This document shows positions 20,701 through 31,034 of a stretch of DNA of 64,000 nt, one piece after another. The stretch comes from Verrucomicrobiota bacterium (GTDB lineage Bacteria; Verrucomicrobiota; Kiritimatiellia; CAJWTS01). Numbering within the stretch: position 1 is the stretch's first letter; each line of letters opens with the position of its first letter. A program made the position numbers and the translations under genes. The notes beneath the pieces were generated by a model that was given only the letters and a program-made list of their open reading frames with translations, did not search any database and was not told the origin of the DNA. The DNA lies in assembly GCA_027623315.1 (NCBI GenBank), contig JAQBYD010000003.1, positions 88,538-152,537 of the forward strand, read 5' to 3'.

Positions 20701-21937
20701 GAATGTCCCAGACTTCCTCGGACTGGCGTTCGATCAGCTTCTTGGCACTGCGCACGGTGTGCGCGATGCCCAACTCCTTGAGGCGGCGAATGATGAACGG
20801 CTCAAACAGGACCAGCGCCATCTTCTTGGGCAAACCGCACTGGTGGAGCTTCAGGTCCGGACCAATCACGATGACCGAGCGGCCCGAGTAGTCCACGCGC
20901 TTGCCAAGCAGGTTCTGACGGAAACGTCCGCCTTTGCCCTTGAGCATATCGCTGAGCGACTTCAAGGGCCGGTTACCGACGCCCGTCACCGGGCGGCCAT
21001 GGCGGCCATTGTCACAGACGGCGTCGACGGCCTCCTGCAACATTCGCTTCTCGTTGCGAATGATCACGTCCGGTGTCTTAAGCTGGAGCAGGTTCTTGAG
21101 CCGGTTATTACGGTTGATCACACGCCGGTACAGATCGTTCAAGTCCGAGGTCGCAAACCGTCCACCCTCAAGCGGAACCAGTGGGCGAAGGTCCGGCGGA
21201 ATCACGGGCAGCACATCGAGGATCATCCACTCGGGACGGGCTCCGCTCGTGCGAAATCCCTCCACGACCTTCATGCGCTTGGAAATCTTCTTGCGCGTCT
21301 GCTTGCTGCGCGTGGCCTCCATCTGGGTCTCCAGGTCGTCCATCAGCGCGTCCAGGTCGGTGGTCCGCAGCAGATCACTGATCGCCTCGGCCCCCATCTT
21401 CGCGGTGAACCCGTCGGGATACTGATCCTGCGCCTCGCGATACTCCATCTCGCCGAGGAGATCCTTCTTGCGCAGCGGCGTCTCGCCGGGGTCGATCACG
21501 ATGTAGTCCTCGTAGTACAGAACGCGCTCAAGATTGTGGGCGGTCATGTCAAGCACCAGGCCGATGCGGCTGGGCGTACACTTAAAGAACCAAATGTGTG
21601 ACACGGCAACCGCCAGCTCGATGTGCCCCATGCGCTCGCGGCGTACGCGCGAAACCGTGACTTCCACGCCACAGCGATCACAGATGACACCCTTGTGCTT
21701 GATGCGCTTATACTTGCCGCAGGCGCACTCCCAGTCGCGGCTCGGCCCGAAAATGCGCTCGCAGAACAACCCGCCGCGCTCAGGCTTGAACGTCCGGTAG
21801 TTGATCGTCTCCGGCGTCTTGACCTCGCCGCGACTCCAGGATCGAACCGTCTCTGGTGATGCGAGCGAAATAGTGACCGAGTCGAACTCGTCTACCGGCA
21901 TGCTCTCACGTAATCCGTATGGTTGGGTACCGTACAA
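17762..21937 (-). CDS. rpoC: RNA polymerase beta' subunit, TTG start
   Basis: Largest catalytic subunit of RNA polymerase. The 1391 residues include the N-terminal zinc ribbon ([20 protein letters not shown]), the active-site motif NADFDGDQM near residue 460 that holds the catalytic Mg, and the second zinc site [16 protein letters not shown]. The trigger-loop and C-terminal regions ([19 protein letters not shown]) are intact. The start is TTG at 21937, preceded by GGAGG at 6 nt, beginning [20 protein letters not shown] (first residue Met). 15 nt follow the rpoB stop. Confidence 0.98.
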   Translation of the reverse strand: MYGTQPYGLRESMPVDEFDSVTISLASPETVRSWSRGEVKTPETINYRTFKPERGGLFCERIFGPSRDWECACGKYKRIKHKGVICDRCGVEVTVSRVRRERMGHIELAVAVSHIWFFKCTPSRIGLVLDMTAHNLERVLYYEDYIVIDPGETPLRKKDLLGEMEYREAQDQYPDGFTAKMGAEAISDLLRTTDLDALMDDLETQMEATRSKQTRKKISKRMKVVEGFRTSGARPEWMILDVLPVIPPDLRPLVPLEGGRFATSDLNDLYRRVINRNNRLKNLLQLKTPDVIIRNEKRMLQEAVDAVCDNGRHGRPVTGVGNRPLKSLSDMLKGKGGRFRQNLLGKRVDYSGRSVIVIGPDLKLHQCGLPKKMALVLFEPFIIRRLKELGIAHTVRSAKKLIERQSEEVWDILEDVTRDKTVMLNRAPTLHRLSMQSFEPLLIEGEAIQVHPLVCTAYNADFDGDQMAVHVPLSVEAQLESRLLMMATSNVFKPSSGQSIMTPTQDIALGIYYITSFSQKDRRLEFRKRVVGEDGAGEERLPLFGSTDEVHLARHDGALKVHDRIRFRNPDKGSQTVYGDPKPTVLETTVGRVFFNEIWPSTLGFVNNKVNGDFLADMIMHCYQRSGLEETVRMLDDLKSLGFEHATLSGISIGIVDMIIPDEKDDITTEARAQVKKTWDQYRQGIITDGERYNRIVDIWTQATEDVTKVMLQAIEANRGSDEANPVFMMMDSKARGSRQQIRQLAGMRGLMAKPSGDIIERPITANFREGLSVLEYFISTHGARKGLADTALKTADAGYLTRKLVDVAQDVIIVEQDCNTLNGIETSAIREGDEELVSLFSKILGRAALIDITDPVSKEQIVGAGREIDEIASARIEKIGMDHVKIRSVLTCESKHGICAACYGRDLSTGRTVDIGTAVGIIAAQSIGEPGTQLTMRTFHIGGTASSVFKQPNITAKNNGIVQYIDLRIAKRDGGTRNVLNKNGTLAIVDDDGRELERHSVTLGAEISVADCERVKKGQTFVSWDPYSVPILSETEGKVSFLDFVENVSVKKEVDETTGLKGTVVLENKEDMHPQVVVKDASTGDVLAFHSIPAGAHVMVKEAQLVKPGDLLAKTPRKESKTRDITGGLPRVAELFEARQPKDAAEIAKIEGAVEFGENRRGRRCLIIRDSVTGDTEEHLIPMGKHIVVLKGDHVNKGQQLTEGPIVPQEILEVCGPQELQEYLVNEVQEVYRLQGVEINDKHLETIVRQMLRKVRITDPGDTEFLWGEQIDRQRFQNSNERAMEEGKRPAEASPALLGITKASLETESFISAASFQDTTRILTDAATLGRVDKLRGFKENVIMGHLIPGGTGFPLHRDITLVPTAEPIAEDEMPRADEDATRRLEELLG

Positions 21938-21952
21938 TGGTGGCCTCCGAGT

Positions 21953-24900
21953 TTAGGTTAAAGGGTTATCGTCATCTTCATCGCTATCGACTGGGCCGCG
22001 CACCTTGACCTCCAGGCAGAGGCTGCGCAGCTCCTTCATCAGCACGTTGAACGACTCGGGCATTCCCGCCTCGAGCGTGTTCTCGCCCTTCACGATCGCC
22101 TCATAAATCTTCGTACGCCCGGCCACATCGTCGCTCTTCACCGTGAGCAACTCCTGCAGGGCATAAGCGGCGCCGTACCCTTCCAGGGCCCAGACCTCCA
22201 TCTCCCCGAGACGCTGGCCACCGTACTGTGCCTTGCCGCCCAGCGGTTGCTGCGTCACCAGCGAGTAAGGCCCAACCGCGCGCGCATGAATCTTGTCGCT
22301 GACGAGGTGGTGCAACTTCAGCATGTAAATCTGTCCGACCACGACACGCTGGTCGAAGGGCAGACCCGTGCGACCATCGAACAACTCGGTCTTACCGTCG
22401 TCGCTCTGATCGGCCTCCGCGAGACGCTCCCAGATCTGTTTCTCCGAGATTCCGTCAAAGACCGGCGTCTGCGCATACATTCCGAGAATCTTGCAGGCCA
22501 TACCGAGATGCGTCTCGAGCACCTGCCCCACGTTCATACGCGATGGCACGCCGAGCGGATTCAACACGATGTCAACCGGCGTGCCGTCCGGCATGAACGG
22601 CATATCCTCCATCGGAAGGATTCGCGCGATAACGCCCTTGTTGCCGTGACGGCCGGCCATCTTGTCGCCCACGGCGAGCTTCTTCTTGCTCGCGACGTAG
22701 ACGCGTACCTGCTTGATGATGCCCTGGTCGATATCGTCGCCGCTCTCGGCACGATCCACGGATCGCTCGCGTTCCTCGGCGAGGTCGTCAAACTTGTTTT
22801 TGAACTCGCCAATGATCTCGTCGATCTTGATCTGAATCGGGCTACTCTCGATGGATACAGACTCGTAGGTCTGGGCCAGCTTGCGCAGCAGCGTCTTGGT
22901 GATCTTACGGTTGGCGGGGATGATGATCTCACCCGAATCCACGTTCATCACGTCCAACGGGATCTTCTCGCCCAGCAGAATGTTGCTCAGCGCTTCAGTC
23001 AACCCCTCGGTCAATTCCTGCGACTTGCCCTTGTGCTCCTCCTCGATCGTCTTGCTCTGGCGGCGTCGCTCGCTCGGCGTCATCTTCTCGGCCGTCATGT
23101 CCTTGTGCGCCGTGACGTTGACGTCCATCACGATGCCGTTGACACCACTCGGTACGGTCAGCGACGTGTCGCGCACGTCCGCGGCCTTCTCACCGAAGAT
23201 AGCTCTCAGGAGACGCTCTTCGGGCGCCAGTTCGGTCTCGCTCTTCGGCGTAATCTTGCCAACAAGGATATCCCCGGAGCGCACTTTGGAGCCCACGCTG
23301 ATCACACCGTCATGTCCAAGATTCTTGAGCGCGTCCTCGCCCACGTTCGGAATATCGCGTGTGATCTCTTCCGGACCCAGCTTCGTATCGCGCGCGCCGA
23401 CCTCAAACTCCTGAATGTGAATCGACGTAAACACGTCATCGCGCACCAGGCGCTCGCTGATGAGAATCGCGTCCTCGAAGTTGTATCCGCACCAGGGCAT
23501 GAACGCGACGAGCAGGTTTTTTCCCAGCGCGAGTTCACCGCAGTCCACGGCGGGACCATCGGCAAGCACATCGCCGACGGCGATCTTCTGGCCGACCTTC
23601 ACGATTGGCTTCTGGTTGATACAGGTACCCGAGTTGGAGCGCATGAACTTCTGAAGGTCATGTTCGGTAAACGTGTCCTGCGCCTGGCGCTTGGTCGGCA
23701 TCTTCCCGTCCTCGGAAATCACGATCTTGTTGCCGGATACGTAAGCGACTTTCCCGGCGCGGTCCGCCACCACCGTGACTCGTGAATCACGTGCGATCCG
23801 TGCTTCCATCCCCGTTCCCACATAGGGGCGTTCCGTGGTCAGGAGTGGCACCGCCTGGCGCATCATGTTCGATCCCATCAGGGCGCGGTTGGCATCGTCG
23901 TGCTCGAGGAACGGGATCAATCCCGCCGCCACACTCACGACCTGCTTCGGCGAAACGTCCATGTACTCGATTCGCTCGCGGGGCAGTTCAAGGAAGTCGC
24001 CGCGTACTCGCACCGAAACCAGGTCGTTCACGAACTGGTTGTTATCGTCGAGGAGGGCGTTGGCCTGTGCGATGACGAAACGCTCTTCCTGGTCGGCCGT
24101 AAGATACTCGACCTTCTCCGTCACGCGCTCCTTCACGACCTTGCGGTACGGGCTCTCGATAAACCCGAACTCGTTGACGCGCGCATAGGTGCCCAACGAG
24201 GAGATCAGCCCGATGTTCGGGCCTTCCGGAGTCTCGATCGGACAAATACGCCCGTAATGGCTGCTGTGCACGTCGCGAACCTCGAAGCCCGCACGTTCGC
24301 GACTCAAGCCGCCTGGTCCCAGCGCGCTGAGGCGGCGCTTGTGTCCCAACTCCGAGAGCGGGTTCGTCTGGTCCATGAACTGGCTGAGCTGGCTGCGCCC
24401 GAAGAAGTCCTGCACGACCGCGGAAAGTGTCTTCGGATTGACCAGCCGTTGCGGCGTCAAGGTGCCCGTCGTCGGATCGAAAAGAGTCATGCGCTCGCGG
24501 ATCAACCGCTCGGTGCGGGCCAGTCCGACCCGGCACTGCCCTTCCAACAACTCGCCGACCGTACGCACGCGCCGGCTTCCGAGGTGATCGATATCATCGA
24601 CGGTTCCCTCGCCCTTGCGAATCATCAACAAGTGGCGAATCGCCGCAACGATGTCCTGCGTATCCAGCACGCGGACGCCTCCGTCCACGACGCCTTCCAG
24701 GCCGAGTTTCTGATTGATCTTGTAACGTCCGACACGACCGAGGTCGTAGCGGCGCTGATCGAAGAAGAGGCGCTTCAACAACTGGCGCGCATTGGACGGG
24801 GTCGCCGGATCGCCGGGTCTCAGACGCAGGTAGATATCCTTGAGCGCATCATCCATCGACGTCGTCTCGTCGGAGCGCAGGCTGGTCAGGATCACGCCGT

Positions 24901-25735
24901 CGTCCCACGAGACGTCGACCACCTCGGCCTTCTTGATGCTGGCGGCCAACATGCGGCTCGTCGCACTGAGCGTCACGTCGTCGTAGCGACGCGCAATAAT
25001 AGTCTGCGAGTCGATATCGATCACGTCCTCCTTGAAGACGAGATGTGCGATATCTTCCTCGGTCAGCTTGTCCGAGAGCTTCAGATTCTTGCAGGTGTAG
25101 AACACGTCCAGCAGCTCGTCGTCAGACCCGTAGCCCAGCGCCCGCAGGAATGTGGTGGCCAGGAATTTACGGCGGCGGCGGCGGCGGTCCATGTAGATCC
25201 AGAGGTGATCCGAGGTGTCAAACTGCACCTCGACCCATGAACCGCGGTCGGGAATGATCCGGAACGAATACAACGTCGATCCGTTGGCGTGCAACAACGA
25301 CTCGAAACAGATGCCCGGCGAACGATGGAGCTGGCTGACCACGACGCGCTCGGCGCCATTCACCGTGAACGAGCCACGATTGGTCATGAGCGGAATTTCG
25401 CCCATGTAGACGGTCTCTTCACGGATTTCATCGCCGTCCTTGAGGCGAAAGGTCACATGCAACGGCGCGGCGTATGTCCCGCCATCACGCAGGCATTCCA
25501 TGATGGTCTGCTTGGGCGTGGAGAGATCGTACTTAACGAAGTCGAGTACGTAGCGTCCATCGTAACTCTCGACCGGAAACACATCCTTGAAAACCCGGTG
25601 TAGCCCGAGACGCTTGCGTCGCGTCGGCGAGACCTCCACCTGCAGAAAATCCCTGTAGGAGTCCAGCTGGACCTCGATCAGGTCCGGAGGATCGATAATC
25701 TCTTTAAGTTTACCGTAGTTTGTTCGCTCAATCAT
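21953..25735 (-). CDS. rpoB: RNA polymerase beta subunit
   Basis: Second catalytic subunit and target of rifampicin. The 1260 residues begin [20 protein letters not shown]. The rifampicin pocket reads [20 protein letters not shown] and [20 protein letters not shown], the wild-type-like pattern. The C-terminal signature [20 protein letters not shown] is present. ATG has AAGG 7 nt upstream. A 226-nt spacer with hairpins separates it from rplL. Confidence 0.98.
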   Translation of the reverse strand: MIERTNYGKLKEIIDPPDLIEVQLDSYRDFLQVEVSPTRRKRLGLHRVFKDVFPVESYDGRYVLDFVKYDLSTPKQTIMECLRDGGTYAAPLHVTFRLKDGDEIREETVYMGEIPLMTNRGSFTVNGAERVVVSQLHRSPGICFESLLHANGSTLYSFRIIPDRGSWVEVQFDTSDHLWIYMDRRRRRRKFLATTFLRALGYGSDDELLDVFYTCKNLKLSDKLTEEDIAHLVFKEDVIDIDSQTIIARRYDDVTLSATSRMLAASIKKAEVVDVSWDDGVILTSLRSDETTSMDDALKDIYLRLRPGDPATPSNARQLLKRLFFDQRRYDLGRVGRYKINQKLGLEGVVDGGVRVLDTQDIVAAIRHLLMIRKGEGTVDDIDHLGSRRVRTVGELLEGQCRVGLARTERLIRERMTLFDPTTGTLTPQRLVNPKTLSAVVQDFFGRSQLSQFMDQTNPLSELGHKRRLSALGPGGLSRERAGFEVRDVHSSHYGRICPIETPEGPNIGLISSLGTYARVNEFGFIESPYRKVVKERVTEKVEYLTADQEERFVIAQANALLDDNNQFVNDLVSVRVRGDFLELPRERIEYMDVSPKQVVSVAAGLIPFLEHDDANRALMGSNMMRQAVPLLTTERPYVGTGMEARIARDSRVTVVADRAGKVAYVSGNKIVISEDGKMPTKRQAQDTFTEHDLQKFMRSNSGTCINQKPIVKVGQKIAVGDVLADGPAVDCGELALGKNLLVAFMPWCGYNFEDAILISERLVRDDVFTSIHIQEFEVGARDTKLGPEEITRDIPNVGEDALKNLGHDGVISVGSKVRSGDILVGKITPKSETELAPEERLLRAIFGEKAADVRDTSLTVPSGVNGIVMDVNVTAHKDMTAEKMTPSERRRQSKTIEEEHKGKSQELTEGLTEALSNILLGEKIPLDVMNVDSGEIIIPANRKITKTLLRKLAQTYESVSIESSPIQIKIDEIIGEFKNKFDDLAEERERSVDRAESGDDIDQGIIKQVRVYVASKKKLAVGDKMAGRHGNKGVIARILPMEDMPFMPDGTPVDIVLNPLGVPSRMNVGQVLETHLGMACKILGMYAQTPVFDGISEKQIWERLAEADQSDDGKTELFDGRTGLPFDQRVVVGQIYMLKLHHLVSDKIHARAVGPYSLVTQQPLGGKAQYGGQRLGEMEVWALEGYGAAYALQELLTVKSDDVAGRTKIYEAIVKGENTLEAGMPESFNVLMKELRSLCLEVKVRGPVDSDEDDDNPLT

Positions 25736-25961
25736 ACATTACCTTGTTCAAGGAATTCGCGTTCCAGTTTTTCGTTCAGCCCGTACCGTCAACCAGGCAA
25801 CCGCCACGGCTCGACAAGCCGTTTTGGACAGCCCGAGGCATGTGTGCCGGGAGACAACCACCGCCCCGATGCCGTCACGGCTCCGCTGCAGCGGGTAAGG
25901 CTCCATCTGTGGAGTTCCGTCTCGTTCTATCGTTTTGTCGCTTACCCAATCCGCGGTCGCT
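25736..25961 (-). promoter_or_regulatory. rplL-rpoB intercistronic region with inverted repeats
   Basis: The longest gap inside the ribosomal-polymerase cluster. Read on the minus strand it contains short inverted repeats: CTCCA-caga-TGGAG, the palindrome CCGCTGCAGCGG and CGGCT-tgtcg-AGCCG. In E. coli the same gap holds a partial terminator and an RNase III site that set the ratio of L12 to beta; a similar role here is inference from position and structure only. Confidence 0.4.
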
Positions 25962-26423
25962 CTACTTGATCTCGACGGTTGCGCCTGCGCCTTCGAGCTT
26001 CGCCTTGATCTCATCGGCCTCTGCTTTGCTCACGCCTTCCTTGACGGGCGTCGGAGCCGATTCCACGAGTTCCTTCGATTCCTTCAGGCCCAGACCCGTA
26101 ATGGCACGAACTTCCTTGATCACGCCGATCTTGGACTCGCCAAACGACCCCAGGATGACCGAAAATTCAGTCTGCTCTTCGGCGGCGTCGCCACCATCGC
26201 CGCCTGCAGCCGGAGCCGCCGCCATCATGGCCGGGGCGGCCGCGCTGACACCGAGGCGATCCTCGAGAACCTTGACGAGTTTCGACAGCTCAAGAACACT
26301 CATCCCTTCGATGTACTCCACGATTTCAGCCATCTTGCCGTCCAGCCGCTCTGCGCTGCCGGAGGATTCGGCTGGAGCTTCGCTGGGAGCCTCCGCCTGT
26401 TTTTCTTCCGTTGCTTCTGACAT
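25962..26423 (-). CDS. rplL: Large-subunit ribosomal protein L7/L12 with acidic N-terminal extension
   Basis: Stalk protein that recruits and activates translational GTPases. The C-terminal domain ([40 protein letters not shown]) and hinge ([16 protein letters not shown]) are typical. About 30 acidic, Ala/Ser/Pro-rich residues precede the usual N-terminal dimerisation helix ([20 protein letters not shown]), giving 153 instead of about 125 residues. The upstream ATG at 26423 has a strong AGAGGAG site 8 nt away, whereas Met31 does not, so the extension appears to be translated. Confidence 0.95.
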   Translation of the reverse strand: MSEATEEKQAEAPSEAPAESSGSAERLDGKMAEIVEYIEGMSVLELSKLVKVLEDRLGVSAAAPAMMAAAPAAGGDGGDAAEEQTEFSVILGSFGESKIGVIKEVRAITGLGLKESKELVESAPTPVKEGVSKAEADEIKAKLEGAGATVEIK

Positions 26424-26440
26424 GGTTATTCTCCTCTGTG

Positions 26441-26983
26441 CTAACCTTCTTGTTGTTTTTTGTCCTCAAAAGCCTTCAAGAGATAGACGATGCTCGCCGT
26501 CTTCTGGCTGAGCACGCCCACCAGCTGGGACATTGGTGCAGCCAGCGTACCGACCACCATAGCCTGTAACTCCTTCTTAAACGGAAGCGCCGCAAGCTCG
26601 GAAATATCGGCGGCGGTTAACGCGAGTTCGCCCATCGCGCCCGCCCTCGCGTTCTCGCGATTGAGCGCGCCGATGAACTTCTTGAGTGCTTTGGCAACGC
26701 CACTGACGTCGCCCTCTCCGAAAATCACGCCCGTCGGGCCGACCAGCTCATCGGTCACCGACTCCAGCCCCATGTCGCGAACCACATGCCGCAGCAAGCG
26801 GTTCTTCACGATGTGAAACCGCGCCTGGTGCTCACGCAGCCGTGCGCGCAAATCGTTGAGCTGCCCAACGGTCAATCCCTTGTAGTCCAGCAGGAGAAAA
26901 TAGGAAGCGTTACCAAGGTGCTCCCGGAATTCTTCGACCACGGACTCCTTCTCCGGCCGTACGTTTCTAGCTTCGTCCTTCAT
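26441..26983 (-). CDS. rplJ: Large-subunit ribosomal protein L10
   Basis: Anchors the L7/L12 dimers to 23S rRNA at the stalk base. The 180 residues contain [40 protein letters not shown] and the C-terminal helix that binds L12 ([20 protein letters not shown]). Paired with rplL 17 nt downstream, as usual. Confidence 0.97.
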   Translation of the reverse strand: MKDEARNVRPEKESVVEEFREHLGNASYFLLLDYKGLTVGQLNDLRARLREHQARFHIVKNRLLRHVVRDMGLESVTDELVGPTGVIFGEGDVSGVAKALKKFIGALNRENARAGAMGELALTAADISELAALPFKKELQAMVVGTLAAPMSQLVGVLSQKTASIVYLLKAFEDKKQQEG

Positions 26984-26990
26984 AGGGTCC

Positions 26991-27683
26991 TCACGCAGTG
27001 GCTTCCTGCAGTCCGACCTGCAATCCGACGCCCATCGTCGAACTGACCGAAACCTTCTTGATGTAGTGGCCCTTGGCCGTGCTCGGCTTACTCGCGATCA
27101 CCGACGCAATCACCGCCTGGGCGTTCTCCAGTAGCTGGTCTGCGCTGAAGGACAACTTGCCGCAGGGGACGTGCACATTACCGTGACGATCCATGCGGAA
27201 CTCGACCCGGCCGGCCTTGCTGGCCTGCACGGCCTGCGCGGTATCGTCGGTGACCGTCCCCGTCTTCGGATTCGGCATCAACCCGCGCGGCCCCAGCACC
27301 TTGCCCAGCTTGCGAACTTCCTTCATGGCTTCGGGCGTCGCGACGGCGACGTCAAATTCCAACCAGCCACCGCTAACCTTCTCGATCAAATCCTCGTTGC
27401 CCACGATGTCGGCTCCCGCCTCGCGCGCTGCATCCGCCGCGGCTCCGCTGGCGAAGACCGCGACTCGAACGTTCTTCCCGGAGCCATGCGGCAGGTTCAC
27501 GGTGCCACGCACGGCCTGGTCGGACTTGCGCGGGTCGACACCCAGCCGGAATGCCAATTCGAGAGTCTCGTTGAACGATGCAGTCGGGTTCGACTTGAGA
27601 AAGTCGACCGCTTCGGGCAGGCCGTAGACCTTGTCCTCTACCTTTTCCGAAACCGCCCTGTATTTTTTTCCGTTTTGTGCCAT
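26991..27683 (-). CDS. rplA: Large-subunit ribosomal protein L1
   Basis: Forms the mobile L1 stalk controlling E-site tRNA release and can repress its own operon. The 230 residues carry VDPRKSDQAVRGTVNLPHGS and the signature KLGKVLGPRGLMPNPKTGTV. Three bases separate it from rplK. Confidence 0.98.
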   Translation of the reverse strand: MAQNGKKYRAVSEKVEDKVYGLPEAVDFLKSNPTASFNETLELAFRLGVDPRKSDQAVRGTVNLPHGSGKNVRVAVFASGAAADAAREAGADIVGNEDLIEKVSGGWLEFDVAVATPEAMKEVRKLGKVLGPRGLMPNPKTGTVTDDTAQAVQASKAGRVEFRMDRHGNVHVPCGKLSFSADQLLENAQAVIASVIASKPSTAKGHYIKKVSVSSTMGVGLQVGLQEATA

Positions 27684-27686
27684 TGC

Positions 27687-28112
27687 TTAGTCCACCACGT
27701 TGATACCCATGCTTCGTGCCGTGCCTTCGATGATCAGCATGGCAGCGTCCTCATCATTCGCATTCAGATCTTCCACTTTCGTCTGCGCAATCTCGCGGAC
27801 CTGGCTACGATTTACCGTGCCGACCTTATTGCGGTTCGGGACCCCGGACCCCTTCGCCAGCCCGGCGGCACGTTTCAAGAGAACCGCCGCTGGAGGGCTC
27901 TTCATAATGAAGCTGAAGGACTTGTCCTGGTACACCGTCAGCACCACCGGTACGATCATGCCCTGCTTGTCCTGGCTCGCGGCGTTAAAAGCCTTGCAGA
28001 ACTCCATGATATTCACGCCGTGTTGACCCAACGCCGGCCCCACCGGCGGCGCGGGATTCGCCTGTCCGGACGGGATCTGCAACTTAATCGTACCTGTAAT
28101 CTTCTTCGCCAT
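27687..28112 (-). CDS. rplK: Large-subunit ribosomal protein L11
   Basis: Binds the GTPase-associated region of 23S rRNA; target of thiostrepton-type antibiotics and involved in the stringent response. The 141 residues include [20 protein letters not shown] with the Pro-rich hinge and the C-terminal [12 protein letters not shown]. Typical nusG-rplK-rplA order. Confidence 0.98.
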   Translation of the reverse strand: MAKKITGTIKLQIPSGQANPAPPVGPALGQHGVNIMEFCKAFNAASQDKQGMIVPVVLTVYQDKSFSFIMKSPPAAVLLKRAAGLAKGSGVPNRNKVGTVNRSQVREIAQTKVEDLNANDEDAAMLIIEGTARSMGINVVD

Positions 28113-28122
28113 AACCGTTCCT

Positions 28123-28686
28123 CTAGTCGACTCGCTCGACCTGCCAATACTCCAATTCCACCGGCGCTGAACGCCCGAAAATCGCGACCGAAACCTTCAA
28201 TTTCCCACGCTCGGGATCCACCTCTTCGACACTGCCGTTGAAGTTCAGGAACGGACCATCGTTGATCTTGACCGTCTCCCCCGGCTCGAACTGAACCTTG
28301 GGCTTCACCTTCTCCTGCTTCTCGTGCATCTGGTTCATCAGGCCGTCGACTTCTTCCGCGCGCAGCGGCACCGGCTTCTCGCCGCCGATGAACCCGATAA
28401 CGCCGGGTGTATCGCGCACATAATGCCAGATCTTCTCGCTCAGCTCACGCTGATCGTTATACAGGTCCATCTTGATCAGAACGTAGCCGGGGAAGAACTT
28501 CCGTGTGGTTGTCGTGCGAACGCCACGCTTCACCTCCGAGACCTTCTCGGTCGGAATCACGACATCCTCGATCAATTCTTCCAGCTCTTCGGCCTTCAAA
28601 CGCTTGAGAATACTCTCGCGCGCCTTGCCTTCCTGGCCCGTTAACGTGTGAACCACGAACCAATCTTTCTGCGTCGCAGCGCTCAC
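28123..28686 (-). CDS. nusG: Transcription termination/antitermination factor NusG
   Basis: Bridges the polymerase clamp and, through its KOW domain, S10 or Rho. The NGN domain starts [20 protein letters not shown], with [16 protein letters not shown] sequence ([20 protein letters not shown]), and the KOW domain reads [20 protein letters not shown]. The start is uncertain: the frame opens with TTG at 28710 right after the secE stop, but a GGAGG site lies 11 nt before GTG 28686, which gives [14 protein letters not shown] and 187 residues, the usual layout. I chose this GTG. Confidence 0.93.
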   Translation of the reverse strand: MSAATQKDWFVVHTLTGQEGKARESILKRLKAEELEELIEDVVIPTEKVSEVKRGVRTTTTRKFFPGYVLIKMDLYNDQRELSEKIWHYVRDTPGVIGFIGGEKPVPLRAEEVDGLMNQMHEKQEKVKPKVQFEPGETVKINDGPFLNFNGSVEEVDPERGKLKVSVAIFGRSAPVELEYWQVERVD

Positions 28687-28710
28687 TGTATTCGTATCCT
28701 CCGTCACCAA

Positions 28711-28917
28711 TTATCGTCCAATCAGAAGCCGTATCGTACTCAACAGGCCCCAGTCACTCATTCCTATATAGACGCTCAGCACAATCACGAAGGCAATCAC
28801 GACCATCGTGCTCTGCACCAATTCGCTCCGCGGGGGCCAGGCCGACTTGTGCATCTCTGCACGCACTTCGCGCATGAACCCCCGAAACTGGTCGACTTTT
28901 CCTGCGATCTTTTGCAT
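28711..28917 (-). CDS. secE: Preprotein translocase subunit SecE
   Basis: Small membrane partner of SecY. The ATG at 28917 gives 68 residues: an amphipathic region (FRGFMREVRAEMHKSAWPPR) with the conserved WP motif, then one hydrophobic helix (STMVVIAFVIVLSVYIGM). This is the minimal single-helix SecE. The frame stays open to 29010 but that extension runs into tRNA-Trp and is not credible. Conserved secE-nusG pair. Confidence 0.94.
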   Translation of the reverse strand: MQKIAGKVDQFRGFMREVRAEMHKSAWPPRSELVQSTMVVIAFVIVLSVYIGMSDWGLLSTIRLLIGR

Positions 28918-28980
28918 TTCAACGTCTACACCACCGTCATCAACACCGCTTCCACTACCGGACTCGCCACGCCGCAAGGC

Positions 28981-29057
28981 TGGCAGGTCAGGAGGGACTC
29001 GAACCCCCAACCCTCGGTTTTGGAGACCGATGCTCTGCCAAATTGAGCTACTGACCT
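28981..29057 (-). tRNA. trnW: tRNA-Trp (anticodon CCA)
   Basis: Reading the minus strand from 29057, the 7-bp acceptor stem AGGTCAG pairs with CTGACCT. The anticodon stem-loop is TCGGT-CTCCAAA-ACCGA with anticodon CCA, and the T arm contains GGTTCGAGTCC. The discriminator G and the 3' CCA are encoded (28981-28984). The position between tuf and secE is common in bacteria. Confidence 0.96.
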
Positions 29058-29148
29058 CTTAGCAGCCTTCGAGCTAATGCCCCCGATCATGCCCAGCCGA
29101 CCCGCGTTGCCGCCGGCCGGAAAACCTCGTTCAGCAGCACAGGCGTGA

Positions 29149-29175
29149 AAAGGCCCGGCGTTGCCACCGGGCCTC
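29149..29175 (-). terminator. Rho-independent terminator after tuf
   Basis: On the minus strand a perfect 8-bp stem AGGCCCGG/CCGGGCCT with an 8-nt loop is followed directly by TTTTC. It begins 17 nt past the tuf stop and would separate tuf from tRNA-Trp and secE, either fully or partly. Confidence 0.75.
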
Positions 29176-29191
29176 AGAGTCACGTCTGCAC

Positions 29192-30400
29192 CTATTCAAG
29201 AATCTTAACAACCGTACCAGCGCCCACGGTGCGTCCGCCCTCACGAATCGCGAAACGCATCTTCTCTTCCATGGCGATCGACTGAATCAACGCTACCTTC
29301 ATGCTCACGTTGTCACCGGGCATGACCATGTCAACGCCCTCGTCCAACTCAATGTCGCCCGTCACGTCGGTCGTACGGAAATAAAACTGCGGACGGTATC
29401 CCTTGAAGAATGGCGTGTGGCGTCCACCCTCATCCCTGCTGAGCACGTAGACCTCGGCCTCAAACGTCGTGTGCGGCGTAATCGAACCCGGTTTCGCCAG
29501 CACCTGGCCGCGCTCAACCTCGTCCTTCTTCGTGCCGCGCAGCAACACACCGACATTATCCCCGGCACGTCCTTCATCCAGCAACTTGCGGAACATTTCC
29601 ACGCCGGTCGCCGTGGTCTTGGCGGTATCACGCAGCCCGACGATCTCAACTTCGTCGCCGACGGTCACGATACCACGCTCCACACGACCCGTGACGACCG
29701 TGCCGCGCCCCTCGATCGAGAACACATCTTCAATCGGCATCAGAAACGCCTGGTCCGTAATGCGAACGGGCTCCGGAATGTAGGCGTCGAGTGCCTCGAG
29801 CAGTTCGGTGATGCATCCGCAGGCCTCATCCTCCGCCGACTCCGCTTGCGTGGCGGCGAGCGCGTTGCCGCGCACGACCGGGCAATCATCGCCGGGGTAA
29901 TCATACTTGGAAAGCAACTCGCGAATCTCGAGCTCGACGAGGTCCAGCAACTCCGGATCATCCACAAGATCACACTTGTTCATGAACCCGACGATCGCCG
30001 GAACGCCCACCTGGCGCGCCAGCAGGATGTGCTCGCGCGTCTGCGGCATCGGCGCATCGGAGGCGCTCACCACGATGATCGCGCCGTCCATCTGCGCGGC
30101 ACCCGTAATCATGTTCTTCACGTAGTCCGCGTGACCGGGGCAGTCGACGTGCGCGTAGTGCCGATTGTCACTCTCGTACTCGACGTGCGAGGTTGCGATG
30201 GTCAGAATCTTCGTGGGGTCGCGCCGTCCCTGCGACTCCGAAGCCTTCGCCACCTGATCGTATGAGATGAAAGTACTCAGCCCCTTCAAGGACTGCACCT
30301 TCGTAATCGCTGCCGTGAGCGTCGTCTTGCCGTGATCGACGTGGCCGATCGTGCCGACGTTCACATGCGGTTTGGATCTTTCAAATTTTTCCTTCGCCAT
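29192..30400 (-). CDS. tuf: Translation elongation factor Tu with altered switch I
   Basis: Delivers aminoacyl-tRNA to the ribosome. The ATG at 30400 (402 residues) has GGAGG upstream; an open extension to 30436 is not needed. G1 GHVDHGKT, G3 DCPGHAD and G4 NKCD (141-144) are standard. Switch I is not: where E. coli has EEKARGITINTSHVEY, this protein has [17 protein letters not shown] (59-75), with about five extra residues before it. The Mg-coordinating Thr is kept (Thr67) but Arg-Gly before it are Lys-Ile. G5 reads GNAL instead of GSAL. Domains II and III look normal. Only copy in the window. Confidence 0.96.
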   Translation of the reverse strand: MAKEKFERSKPHVNVGTIGHVDHGKTTLTAAITKVQSLKGLSTFISYDQVAKASESQGRRDPTKILTIATSHVEYESDNRHYAHVDCPGHADYVKNMITGAAQMDGAIIVVSASDAPMPQTREHILLARQVGVPAIVGFMNKCDLVDDPELLDLVELEIRELLSKYDYPGDDCPVVRGNALAATQAESAEDEACGCITELLEALDAYIPEPVRITDQAFLMPIEDVFSIEGRGTVVTGRVERGIVTVGDEVEIVGLRDTAKTTATGVEMFRKLLDEGRAGDNVGVLLRGTKKDEVERGQVLAKPGSITPHTTFEAEVYVLSRDEGGRHTPFFKGYRPQFYFRTTDVTGDIELDEGVDMVMPGDNVSMKVALIQSIAMEEKMRFAIREGGRTVGAGTVVKILE

Positions 30401-30516
30401 GGTTCTGTTCCTCCAGCAGGGATCCCGCGCCGGCACGTCTACCGCATCACGTTACCCTTGTCTTCTCTACGTTATCGCTTCTCTTACTACGTACCAATTC
30501 CTACACACCAATTCAA

Positions 30517-30592
30517 TGGAGCCCACGAGCGGGATTGAACCGCTGACCTCATCCTTACCAAGGATGTGCTCTACCAACTGAGCTACATGGGC
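30517..30592 (-). tRNA. trnT: tRNA-Thr (anticodon GGT)
   Basis: Minus strand from 30592: acceptor stem GCCCATG pairs with CGTGGGC (one G-U), the D arm has AGCTCAGTTGGTAGAGC, the anticodon stem-loop is CATCC-TTGGTAA-GGATG with anticodon GGT, and the T loop contains GGTTCAATCC. CCA is encoded at 30517-30519. It lies about 116 nt before tuf and is probably cotranscribed with it. Confidence 0.96.
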
Positions 30593-30783
30593 CAAGATCC
30601 ATCCAACACGCGTTGCGCCTGTTTACACGCAAACCGCTTCCGGCTAAACACGCTCACGCATGTACGCCACCTTTCGACTCTCGCGCGCCCATGAAATCCT
30701 GCCGGGCAAAGCCAGAGTCGGGTGGGTTGCACACCGAAAATAGCCAGTAAATGGGACTAAACCGCCTAGTCCCAAACCGAAAA

Positions 30784-30811
30784 GATTATCACCCACCGCC
30801 GTTGTGTCAAC
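30784..30811 (-). promoter_or_regulatory. Probable sigma-70 promoter for tRNA-Thr-tuf
   Basis: On the minus strand a perfect -35 box TTGACA (30806-30811) is followed after 16 bp by TAATCT; the overlapping GATAAT two bases upstream is a closer -10 match but with a 14-bp spacer. Transcription would begin near 30777, leaving about 185 nt of leader before tRNA-Thr that starts with the 30753-30773 hairpin. Confidence 0.55.
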
Positions 30812-30978
30812 AGACAATTTGAGTATTTCATAATTATTTTGCGGCCCCGTCCATCTGACACACGGCAGAGCAACGAGCATTTGAGTGCCCGCAGACTTTG
30901 AACCCTCGGCCCTGCCGTGCGCCGGGCTCTCGCGTAAGCCCCGATACCTCGCACACCCCGCGTTTTAGGGGTTTTCGC

Positions 30979-31008
30979 TTGAGTCGTCATACGTCAATGG
31001 TCTACTAT
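30979..31008 (+). promoter_or_regulatory. Possible promoter for rpoN
   Basis: TTGAGT (30979-30984), an 18-bp spacer and TACTAT (31003-31008), 26 nt before the rpoN ATG. Four of six matches in each box; no strong ribosome-binding site lies between it and the gene. Confidence 0.35.
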
Positions 31009-31034
31009 CACTATTTGAAACGAGATTTCGCACC

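Larger units (their letters stand above)
30593..31034. other. Divergent intergenic region between tRNA-Thr/tuf and rpoN
   Basis: 442 bp with no convincing gene. It contains the promoter candidates for both directions listed separately, a perfect 7-bp hairpin GGGACTA/TAGTCCC at 30753-30773 just inside the predicted leftward transcript, and a locally AT-rich stretch at 30810-30840. Short open frames here do not resemble proteins. Confidence 0.6.

Noticed and set aside
20075..23785. Long plus-strand open frames opposite rpoC (508 codons) and rpoB (512 codons)
   Set aside because: They mirror GC-rich codon usage of conserved genes, have Arg/His-rich low-similarity translations and no ribosome-binding sites.
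28918..29010. Longer N-terminus for SecE
   Set aside because: Would run into the tRNA-Trp gene and adds unconserved Gly/Arg-rich residues.
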